Source: Candidatus Zixiibacteriota bacterium
Lineage (GTDB): Bacteria; Zixibacteria; MSB-5A5; GN15; JACZUZ01
Length of the DNA: 5,248 bases
Direction: 5' to 3'
NCBI GenBank assembly: GCA_022563625.1
Contig: JADFNA010000160.1
Span: 1-5,248 of the forward strand
Within the stretch, counting starts at the first letter, position 1, and every line of letters begins with the position of its first letter. The position numbers and the translations under genes were made by a program. The notes beneath the pieces were generated by a model. The model was not told the DNA's origin and searched no databases. It saw nothing but the letters and a program-made list of their open reading frames with translations. This document shows positions 1 through 5,248 of this stretch, piece after piece.

Positions 1-52
1 TTCTTGAATTACTTTCTTCAGGTATTCGCCACCGCCTCTGCTTGTTATCCAT
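1..52 (-). CDS. possible start of a further gene, cut by the left edge
   Basis: Five bases after the TPR gene stop, an ATG at 50-52 opens a frame that runs without stop to the left edge, giving MDNKQRRWRIPEESNSR. GGAAGG touches this ATG, which is too close for a normal Shine-Dalgarno. A competing frame, the one continuing from the TPR gene past its TAG, reads EGWITSRGGGEYLKKVIQE and looks more like ordinary protein, but has no ATG, GTG or TTG in its 19 codons. With so little sequence I cannot decide between them or name a product. Confidence 0.3.
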   Translation of the reverse strand, partial: MDNKQRRWRIPEESNSR

Positions 53-57
53 CCTTC

Positions 58-627
58 CTAATTATGCCTATCGATTGTCCAGTCCGAGTCAGGTTCACTT
101 ACATTATTGAGCGCCTTGCGGAGAGATTCCTCAGCTGCCGAGTACAACCCAAGCCGCTCTAACGCGAACCCCAGCGATTGCCAATTAGCCACCCAGTCGG
201 GCGCTAATTCAGTCGAGCGCTTGTAATGTTGCACAATTGCGGTCCAATCTGGCTCAGGGTCTTCATTTACCATATTAAGACCTAACAGGAATTCAACATC
301 GCCCTGACGTGACGGATGGGTTTTCGAGATTCGGTTTAGTGTGTCGTATATTTGTTCCCTAAACTGGTTGTCTCCGCGGCCTCCACAGAGAGCTCGTGGA
401 TCAACCCAAGCCCAGTAACACCACATCAAAACCACTGATGGGTCATTCGGAGTTCGTTCAGCAGAACGTTCCATTGTCAGACCAGCGTCCCAATCTCTAT
501 TTGTGAACGCATTGAGTGAAGCTAGTTCAAACAATTCCTCATCGGACAGGGCACTCTCATCGGCTTTGTCTCGCTCCGCAAGTTCCGCGAGTCTTGCTTC
601 TATGCCTTCGTCGCTAATACTTAGCAA
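58..627 (-). CDS. small TPR-repeat protein, function unknown
   Basis: A predicted soluble, helix-rich protein of 189 residues without signal peptide or membrane span. The best-supported start is the TTG at 625-627, preceded by AAGGAA at 6-base spacing; the frame stays open further up to a TTG at 679-681 (207 residues) and a GTG at 655-657. Numbered from 627, one clear tetratricopeptide repeat lies at about 146-179: Trp149, Leu152, Gly153, Gly160, Ala165, Leu169 and Ala172 hold the canonical positions. A weaker copy ends at ELAP (140-143), and a further degenerate helix pair is possible near 40-63. The middle is Trp-rich (MWCYWAWVDP, 68-77). TPRs bind partner proteins, so a scaffold or adaptor role is possible, but no partner is evident. 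The frame is the same as that of the upstream symporter, separated by an amber stop. Base composition is visibly lower in GC than in the symporter and sugar genes, hinting at a different history. It ends in TAG at 58-60. Confidence 0.75.
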   Translation of the reverse strand: MLSISDEGIEARLAELAERDKADESALSDEELFELASLNAFTNRDWDAGLTMERSAERTPNDPSVVLMWCYWAWVDPRALCGGRGDNQFREQIYDTLNRISKTHPSRQGDVEFLLGLNMVNEDPEPDWTAIVQHYKRSTELAPDWVANWQSLGFALERLGLYSAAEESLRKALNNVSEPDSDWTIDRHN

Positions 628-633
628 TGGTAA

Positions 634-639
634 TTCCTT
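634..639 (-). promoter_or_regulatory. ribosome-binding site deciding the start of the TPR gene
   Basis: AAGGAA on the minus strand lies 6 bases before an in-frame TTG at 625-627. Neither the more upstream TTG (679-681) nor the GTG (655-657) has a comparable site: directly before the TTG at 681 the sequence is CCTCCGCGAGTC. This favours the shorter protein. Confidence 0.45.
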
Positions 640-693
640 CAGTTTTCTCGTCGTCACGAGCGCAGGGCGCCTGACCTGCAAGACTCGCGGAGG

Positions 694-2166
694 CTACACT
701 CGTCTCGGTGTTTCTTTGTAAGTCGCATTACTGACCAGCCAGACTGCCAGAGCTGCGAGTAGGAACGCCGGGACTATTTCGAATAGGCCTACTCCGGCTA
801 TGCCGTTTTTGAGATAGTCTATGTTACGCCAGATGATTGTCACTATCGATCCGGTCAACATTCCGGCTAAGACGCCCTGGCGTGTGGTCTTTTTCCACCA
901 TAGTGTAAACAGCAGCGCCGGGCCGAAGGCCGAGCCGAGACCGGACCAGGCGAAACCTACAATTGAAAACACAAAGTCTTTGTTCTCTTTCCAGGCATAG
1001 TAAGCAATACCGAACGCCACCAGGCCGATGACCAGTGTCGTAATACGTGATATCAACACCAGGCGGCGATCACCGGCGCCGGGGTTGATTGATCCATGAT
1101 AGACATCCTCGGCCACCGCGGAAGTGGCCACCAGAAGCTGGCTGTCAGCGGTGGACATCATGGCGGCGATGGCCCCGGAGATCAGTATGCCGGCCAACCA
1201 GCCGGGTAGAAGTTGATTGGCCAGAAGCGGCATGAGCAGTTCGGGATCATCCAGCGTTTGTCCGGCCATGTAAACCGCGCCGAACAGCCCGATAAACATG
1301 GCGCCCCAAAACGCGACCACAGCCCAGGTGATGCCGATTGCGGCGCCTTTGCGCAGTTCAGCGGGGTTTTTGACCGCCATAAAACGCACCAACAAATGCG
1401 GCTGTGCCATATACCCGAATCCCCATCCCAGGCCGGTGGCAATCAATAAGACCGCCGCCAAACCGGTTTTGCCACCGGTGATTGAAGCATACCCGGCCAT
1501 CTCTGATCCGGCGACGAATGTTTCAACGGCGCCCCAGCCGCCAATCTCAATCAAAATAGCCACCGGTAAAATGACCAATGTGCCGATCATCAGAAACGCC
1601 TGCACAAAGTCTGTCCAGGCCACAGCCATAAATCCGCCCATGATGGTGTAAAACAAAATGATCCCGACTCCGAGCATCATGCCCCACTGTCGATCAATTC
1701 CAAATGTCGCTTCGAGAACTTTACCGGCTCCAATAAACTGCGCGGCGACATAAAAGGTGAAAAAGATGACAATAATTGTAGCGGCGACATATTTGATGGT
1801 GTGCGATGTGTCATTGAAACGATTTTCAAAATATTCCGGGAGAGTAATCGCGCTAAATTTTTCTGACTGTTCGCGCAACGGTTTGGCGATGGCAATCCAT
1901 GAAATGAGAATCCCGGTGCAGCAGCCGATCGAGACCCAGACATTCAACAGCCCCGTGGCGAACAGCGCCGCGGGCAGCCCCAGCAACAGCCAGGCTGATT
2001 CCCCCGAGGCGCGCTCGGAAAATGTCACAACCCAGATTCCCAGGCGGCGCCCGGCCAGCACATAATCGGAGATCGTCTTGTTATAGCGGAACGTCAGCAG
2101 TCCGACCACAAAGATGATCACCAGATATGTGACAAAACCGATTAATGTGGCGCTTGATGATTCCAT
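694..2166 (-). CDS. putP: sodium:solute symporter, PutP (sodium/proline) type
   Basis: This SSS-family inner-membrane transporter is expected to bring proline or a related solute into the cell with Na+. The 490 residues give the usual thirteen or so membrane spans and follow E. coli PutP as I recall it along the whole length: DYVLAGRRLG (34-43), WLLLGLPAALF (59-69), ITLPEYFENRF (107-117), GGFMAVAWTDFVQA (177-190), GWGFGYMAQPHLLVRFMA (247-264, holding the Trp, Tyr and Pro tied to proline binding in PutP), AGILISGAIAAMMSTADSQLLV (from 325; Ser338-Thr339 match the Na+ ligands Ser340-Thr341) and GFAWSGLGSAFGPALLF (404-420). Odd point: residues 51-57 read ERASGES, so the PutP Na+ ligand Asp55 is Gly, with Glu at 56. 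The ATG at 2164-2166 lies 2 bases after the miniprotein stop. The gene ends in TAG. The family is secure; the substrate could be proline, another amino acid or a small solute. Confidence 0.93.
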   Translation of the reverse strand: MESSSATLIGFVTYLVIIFVVGLLTFRYNKTISDYVLAGRRLGIWVVTFSERASGESAWLLLGLPAALFATGLLNVWVSIGCCTGILISWIAIAKPLREQSEKFSAITLPEYFENRFNDTSHTIKYVAATIIVIFFTFYVAAQFIGAGKVLEATFGIDRQWGMMLGVGIILFYTIMGGFMAVAWTDFVQAFLMIGTLVILPVAILIEIGGWGAVETFVAGSEMAGYASITGGKTGLAAVLLIATGLGWGFGYMAQPHLLVRFMAVKNPAELRKGAAIGITWAVVAFWGAMFIGLFGAVYMAGQTLDDPELLMPLLANQLLPGWLAGILISGAIAAMMSTADSQLLVATSAVAEDVYHGSINPGAGDRRLVLISRITTLVIGLVAFGIAYYAWKENKDFVFSIVGFAWSGLGSAFGPALLFTLWWKKTTRQGVLAGMLTGSIVTIIWRNIDYLKNGIAGVGLFEIVPAFLLAALAVWLVSNATYKETPRRV

Positions 2167-2168
2167 TG

Positions 2169-2276
2169 TTACTTTGCGCCCCCGGTTTCATTTCGGGTGA
2201 GGAACAAATACACAAACCCTGCGGCAACCAGCGCTATTGGCGGTACAAACAACCAGAAATTTTCCCAGAATCCCAT
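2169..2276 (-). CDS. 35-residue single-span membrane miniprotein, probable symporter accessory subunit
   Basis: An ATG at 2274-2276 opens 35 codons ending in TAA at 2169-2171. The product begins MGFWENFWLFVPP, continues with a hydrophobic span IALVAAGFVYLFL (about residues 7-26 overall) and ends in a short polar tail TRNETGGAK, which fits one transmembrane helix. A good Shine-Dalgarno (GAGG, 5-base spacing) precedes it. The stop is only 2 bases upstream of the symporter ATG, so the two should be translated as a coupled pair. Tiny one-helix proteins encoded next to secondary transporters are known, for example MetS with the MetP methionine importer and YhdT with PanF, and small accessory proteins occur beside SSS-family symporters. 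From length, topology and position I infer such a role; it is not shown by homology here. The Trp/Phe-rich start and Pro-Pro at 12-13 are features to compare with relatives. Confidence 0.72.
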   Translation of the reverse strand: MGFWENFWLFVPPIALVAAGFVYLFLTRNETGGAK

Positions 2277-2281
2277 TTCAG

Positions 2282-2287
2282 CCTCAC
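2282..2287 (-). promoter_or_regulatory. ribosome-binding site of the 35-codon miniprotein
   Basis: GTGAGG on the minus strand, with the GAGG core at 2282-2285, lies 5 bases before the ATG at 2274-2276. It is one of the clearest Shine-Dalgarno sites in the window and supports the short gene being translated. The symporter gene has no equally good site of its own. Confidence 0.6.
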
Positions 2288-2289
2288 TC

Positions 2290-2300
2290 AAGATAATCTT
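2290..2300. repeat. perfect 11-base palindrome upstream of the miniprotein/symporter genes
   Basis: AAGAT-A-ATCTT is a perfect 5+1+5 inverted repeat in the only sizeable gap between genes, ending a few bases upstream of the ribosome-binding site of the miniprotein gene. Its size and place would suit half-sites for a dimeric repressor or a local mRNA structure. It is AT-rich and short, so chance is a real possibility. No convincing -35/-10 pair is visible around it: GATTAT on the minus strand is a weak -10 candidate that overlaps it. Confidence 0.25.
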
Positions 2301-2320
2301 GTGATATATTCATGTTCAGA

Positions 2321-2333
2321 ACGCTGTGAGCGT
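2321..2333 (-). other. small hairpin just after the membrane-protein stop
   Basis: Reading the minus strand, ACGCT-CAC-AGCGT forms a perfect 5-bp stem with a 3-base loop, beginning 3 bases after the TAA of the membrane-protein gene. The bases that follow (TTCTGAACATG) are not a T-run, so this is not a standard intrinsic terminator. It may slow or protect the 3' end of the upstream transcript, or be a chance structure. Confidence 0.3.
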
Positions 2334-2336
2334 AGT

Positions 2337-3581
2337 TTATGTTTCCCGGTCATGCAATCCGTCATCTTGCTCTGTCTCGCCGACTGGTTCTGACGACACG
2401 TCGGGTTTCTTAGCGGAGAACTCTTTGATTGTTTCGTCAAGCGGCGGATTGATCCACTCTTCTTCCATGAACAACGGGTCTTCGGCCGTGATGTCATAGT
2501 CATCGCGGAACTTTCGCAGAATGACATATATGTACGCCTGCCCGGTGGCGATAATTGACACGCCATAGCCCCAGATATAAGCGAAAATAAGCAGCAGAGA
2601 AACAGCCATCAGATACGCCGCGAACGTTTCCTCGCCGCCTTTGCCCAGCCGTGTGACATCAACTCCCGGATTGAATCCGAGCAGACTGTCAAGTTTCGGC
2701 CAGAGATCAAACGTGAAACTGACCAGCCACGATTTAAGCGGCAAGAGCCGGGCGCCGCCGGCTATTGTTTCGCCTACCGTTTCGCCGCCGGTTAAGGCGG
2801 TGACGGCGCCGAGAAATTTTACTGTCAGCAAACTAAACAGCGCCAGTATCCAGACGCAAAGCTTGCCGGAGGCGATGGTATACAGTGTGTAGCCCGCCCA
2901 GCGAAACGGCTGGCGAATGACTGTGGAAAAAGATTCAAGGATTGCGGTGAATGTCTCGCCAATCCGGTCGGCAGCGGCCGCAGCCGGGAGTGTCAGAAAT
3001 GATAGAAAAAATACAACGATAACCAGTGTAATTAGTATCGCCGTAACAAATCCAGGCAGGACAAATAAAACCGCGAAAATAGATTCACCAATAAAAGGAA
3101 TTCTCGCCAACAGTCCCAGAACGCTCAACAAGGCTGAAATGATCAGGGTGAAGACAGCCAGTGTCAACAGCGCAAAGAACATGTTTGAAGCGCGGGAAAA
3201 CGCAAAGCGAAGCGCCTCGCGGGCGCCATACAGACGATGGCCGCGCAGCTCTTCAATGTTGATGATCCCGATTGCCAGTGAACCGGTCATAATTGTTCCT
3301 GCTGCGGCCACGATACCAAGTATATGAACCACCTTTGCCCAGAACGAGATGAAATTAATTGAATCAAACGGGAAAAACGCATGACGCTCAAAAGTTGAAC
3401 TGATCGAAAGTCCGTCGACAAGGACCGCCAGGTATGTGAATGCATTATAAAGCGCCAGCGCTGCAAGTAATGAAAGCGCGCCGATGAAGACTTTTTTGAG
3501 TTCCAGCGCTCTGGCCGGAACTGCCACAACTCCACGAAAGCTGAAATCAATTCCGGGTTTGAAAGGATTGATGGCCGGCAT
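2337..3581 (-). CDS. multi-pass integral membrane protein of unknown function with acidic C-terminal tail
   Basis: I do not recognise a named family. The 414-residue protein has about six hydrophobic blocks, at roughly 31-55, 82-109, 132-157, 166-198, 229-260 and 317-356. A loop of about 55 residues (262-316) lies between the last two. The tail from about 357 is hydrophilic and strongly acidic (for example DDYDITAEDPLFMEEEW, 360-376, and ETEQDD, 402-407). The stretch LPAAAAADRIGETFTAILES (198-217), a polar helix ending one membrane block and followed by an aromatic-rich re-entry, recalls the repeating layout of GPDPase-membrane-domain-like permease proteins, but this is only a resemblance. 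The ATG at 3579-3581 lies 6 bases after the aminotransferase stop, so the two are very probably co-transcribed; a strong Shine-Dalgarno is not visible. It could take part in envelope polysaccharide handling, but that rests only on position. It ends in TAA. Confidence 0.85.
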   Translation of the reverse strand: MPAINPFKPGIDFSFRGVVAVPARALELKKVFIGALSLLAALALYNAFTYLAVLVDGLSISSTFERHAFFPFDSINFISFWAKVVHILGIVAAAGTIMTGSLAIGIINIEELRGHRLYGAREALRFAFSRASNMFFALLTLAVFTLIISALLSVLGLLARIPFIGESIFAVLFVLPGFVTAILITLVIVVFFLSFLTLPAAAAADRIGETFTAILESFSTVIRQPFRWAGYTLYTIASGKLCVWILALFSLLTVKFLGAVTALTGGETVGETIAGGARLLPLKSWLVSFTFDLWPKLDSLLGFNPGVDVTRLGKGGEETFAAYLMAVSLLLIFAYIWGYGVSIIATGQAYIYVILRKFRDDYDITAEDPLFMEEEWINPPLDETIKEFSAKKPDVSSEPVGETEQDDGLHDRET

Positions 3582-3587
3582 AGTATG

Positions 3588-4817
3588 CTAATGCTGCCCC
3601 GGCGGGAGCGGTTTGTCAACCATTTTCAGCGCATCTTCTTTCGCGCCCTGTTCTGTATCTTGTCCAGCGCTGGCAAAGCGCCTGGCCACCTCGGACACGG
3701 CGCTGGCAACTATTTTGATGTCAGCGGCCTTTAGTTCCGGATACAGTGGCAGCGAGACGACATGAGAAAACGCCCGCTCAGTATGCGGGAGTGACCCGGG
3801 CTTGACCTTGAGTATCCGGGCAAAGGCTGAAAGATGATAGACAGGGATATAGTGGACCCCTGTCCCGATACCCTGTCGTTTCATCTCGCTGATGAACGTG
3901 TCCCGGCTGATACGCCAGCGCTTTGTTTTTAGCTTGATAATGTATAAGTGCCAGGCCTGAAAAAACTGATATGGCCTGGGCGGCAGGTCAATCAGATCAG
4001 CCAGTGGCTCCAGCGCCAGGTCGTACCTGCCGGCGGCCTGCGCGCGCGAAGACAGCAGCGAATCGAGGCGCTTCATACGCGCCACGCCCAGCGCGGCTGA
4101 TAAGTCAGACAGATTGTACTTGAATCCCAGCTCTGTTACATCATAGCGCCAGTCGGATTTCTTGTCCCGGGAAAATGTTGTGCGATCCATGCCATGCAGG
4201 GAGAGTCTGCGAATTCGGTCGGCGGTTTTTCGGCTGCGGCACAGCGCCAGGCCGCCCTCGGCGGTTGTGACAGTCTTGGTTGAATAAAAACTGAAAACAG
4301 TAACATCACCGAAGTTCCCCACAGTTTTGCCCTGCGCTTCTGCGCCCAGCGAATGGGCCGCATCGCAGATCAGTTTTAATTTATGCTTGCGGCATAGCGC
4401 GCCGAGCGCTCGATAGTCACACGGCAGGCCGGCGATGTCGACTGATATGACCGCTTTTGTTTTTCCAGTAATTTTTTGTCGAACACATTCAGGGTCGAGA
4501 TTAAGTGTCTCCGGATCAATGTCCGCCAGGACCGGAGTTGCGCCGACATACAAAATCGCCGCGACTGTCGCAGAAAATGTAAAGCCGGTCGTTATCACTT
4601 CATCGCCGGGACCGACATCCAGCGCCAGCAGAGCCAGATGAAGCCCGGCGGTGGCTGATGAGAGCGCAACCGGATGCCCGGCGCCGGCCTGATTGTGGAC
4701 CAGCGTCTCAAGTTCGGCGCAGCGCGGGCCGGTGGTCAACCATCCGCTGTCGAGTGTCTTGGTGATCTCGCGCCGGTCAGCCCTGTCAATGGTCAGTTTG
4801 AAAAACGGGACTTTCAT
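3588..4817 (-). CDS. DegT/DnrJ/EryC1/StrS family PLP-dependent sugar aminotransferase
   Basis: This is a cytoplasmic fold-type I aminotransferase that moves an amino group from an amino acid (usually glutamate) onto a 3- or 4-keto nucleotide sugar, as ArnB, WecE and PseC do. The 409-residue protein covers the whole family. Seen in it: the N-terminal SGWLTTGPRCAELE segment (24-37), SSATAGLHLALLAL (53-66), GDEVITTGFTFSATVAAI (71-88), CDAAHSLGAE (151-160; Asp152 should contact the PLP ring nitrogen), FSFYSTKTVTTAEGG (175-189; Lys181 should form the Schiff base), GFKYNLSDLSAALG (231-244) and GTGVHYIPVYHLSAF (318-332). The last 25 or so residues (from about 385) are polar and extend past the usual end. 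The ATG at 4815-4817 precedes the MKVPFFKL start expected for the family, but no clear Shine-Dalgarno lies upstream, so translational coupling to the epimerase gene is possible. It ends in TAG, 6 bases before the next ATG. Sugar and position specificity cannot be read from the sequence. Confidence 0.95.
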   Translation of the reverse strand: MKVPFFKLTIDRADRREITKTLDSGWLTTGPRCAELETLVHNQAGAGHPVALSSATAGLHLALLALDVGPGDEVITTGFTFSATVAAILYVGATPVLADIDPETLNLDPECVRQKITGKTKAVISVDIAGLPCDYRALGALCRKHKLKLICDAAHSLGAEAQGKTVGNFGDVTVFSFYSTKTVTTAEGGLALCRSRKTADRIRRLSLHGMDRTTFSRDKKSDWRYDVTELGFKYNLSDLSAALGVARMKRLDSLLSSRAQAAGRYDLALEPLADLIDLPPRPYQFFQAWHLYIIKLKTKRWRISRDTFISEMKRQGIGTGVHYIPVYHLSAFARILKVKPGSLPHTERAFSHVVSLPLYPELKAADIKIVASAVSEVARRFASAGQDTEQGAKEDALKMVDKPLPPGQH

Positions 4818-4850
4818 TACGTCACAATATGCAGAAGCGCCAGCGCCGAA

Positions 4851-5248
4851 TCAATGTTGGAGAAACTCGGTGAGTGCGTTGATGATAAGCTCTGACGGGG
4901 CCTTGCCGTTTACTTTCCAGGGTATCCGCCGGGCTTTGTGGGGCGCATTCAGCGCCTGATTCATTTTCTTGTGCGAGAAACCGATGAGGTGATTGCCCGA
5001 GCGCAGTGTTTCCGGCCACTCGGTAGTGTCCCGCATGGTCAAACATTTTGTCCCCAGGAAAACCGCTTCCTTTTGCAGTCCTCCCGAATCTGTCACAACA
5101 GTTGAGGCATGGCTGACGAGGGATAAAAGATCAAGGTATGGAAGCGGATCTACCACCTGCACATGCTTCATTGAACGAAGCGCGCCGATCAGGCGATGGC
5201 GTTTTAGTGAGTTGCGCGTACGTGGATGGACCGGAATCAGTACCGGGC
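4851..5248 (-). CDS. wecB: UDP-N-acetylglucosamine 2-epimerase (non-hydrolysing), C-terminal part
   Basis: This family interconverts UDP-GlcNAc and UDP-ManNAc in the cytoplasm, supplying ManNAc-type sugars for surface polysaccharides. The gene enters from the right edge: the frame is open from base 5246 to a TGA at 4851-4853, giving 131 visible residues of a protein normally near 370-380, so the start and N-terminal Rossmann domain are missing. Visible in order are PVHPRTRNSLK (residues 5-15; the His belongs to the conserved catalytic/substrate region), VVTDSGGLQKEAVFLG (UDP-binding and active-site signature), and RDTTEWPET, the nucleotide-sugar-contacting motif of the family. The ATG at 5169-5171 is an internal Met and not the start, because the conserved PVHPRT motif lies upstream of it. 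The TEWPET form resembles the version common in archaea and many environmental bacteria. The next gene begins 33 bases downstream, consistent with one operon. The family call is secure; the exact pathway is inferred. Confidence 0.95.
   Translation of the reverse strand, partial: PVLIPVHPRTRNSLKRHRLIGALRSMKHVQVVDPLPYLDLLSLVSHASTVVTDSGGLQKEAVFLGTKCLTMRDTTEWPETLRSGNHLIGFSHKKMNQALNAPHKARRIPWKVNGKAPSELIINALTEFLQH

Noticed and set aside
1298..1651. Plus-strand open frame (117 codons) opposite the symporter
   Set aside because: It is antisense to highly conserved PutP-like segments, and its translation has no recognisable domain.
2321..2333. Intrinsic terminator after the membrane-protein gene
   Set aside because: The stem is only 5 bp and the following bases (TTCTGAACATG) are not a T-run, so it is listed only as a hairpin.
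2917..3327. Long plus-strand open frame (136 codons) opposite the membrane protein
   Set aside because: It is Ser/Ala/Arg-rich low-complexity translation with no motif, no clear ribosome-binding site, and lies wholly antisense to a coherent membrane protein; typical antisense shadow.
3800..4850. Frequent GGCGCTG on the coding strand, with strong strand bias, as a possible DNA signal motif
   Set aside because: Many copies spell Ala-Leu or Leu-Ala-Leu with GCG and CTG codons in Leu/Ala-rich proteins, and all genes are on one strand, so codon choice explains both the number and the bias.
4818..4850. Separate promoter or small gene between epimerase and aminotransferase
   Set aside because: The gap is 33 bases with no promoter-like elements or start with a ribosome-binding site; ordinary operon spacing is the simpler reading.
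4851..5171. Complete 106-residue gene starting at the ATG at 5171
   Set aside because: The frame continues upstream to the window edge and encodes the conserved PVHPRT epimerase motif, so the ATG is internal.

Overview
This is a compact bacterial window of mid-to-high GC in which every supported gene lies on the minus strand, so transcription runs from the right edge to the left edge. Nothing identifies the species. The Shine-Dalgarno-like sites, the PutP-type symporter and the tight gene packing point to a bacterium. I saw no tRNA, rRNA, CRISPR array, insertion sequence or convincing plus-strand gene.

Right part (about 3588-5248): surface-sugar metabolism. The C-terminal third of a non-hydrolysing UDP-N-acetylglucosamine 2-epimerase (WecB type) enters from the right edge. 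It is followed by a complete DegT/DnrJ/EryC1-family PLP-dependent sugar aminotransferase. Together they suggest the tail of a nucleotide-amino-sugar or surface-polysaccharide operon.

Middle (2337-3581): a 414-residue multi-pass membrane protein of unknown function with an acidic cytoplasmic-looking tail starts 6 bases after the aminotransferase stop. A 60-base gap follows it. This gap holds a small hairpin, a perfect 11-base palindrome and a ribosome-binding site, and is the only place in the window where a new transcription unit could plausibly begin.

Left-middle (694-2276): a transport module. A 35-codon single-span membrane miniprotein at 2169-2276 sits 2 bases upstream of a 490-residue PutP-type sodium:solute symporter. 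The arrangement suggests a small accessory subunit for the transporter. The symporter keeps the Ser-Thr sodium motif and the proline-site aromatic motif, but has Gly-Glu where E. coli PutP has the sodium-binding Asp55-Met56.

Left end (1-690): a small soluble protein with one clear TPR repeat, encoded in DNA that is visibly lower in GC than the genes to its right, and then the beginning of another reading frame cut by the left edge. The most notable observations are the unlisted miniprotein-symporter pair, the altered sodium-site motif, and a chain of open frames separated only by amber codons at the left end.
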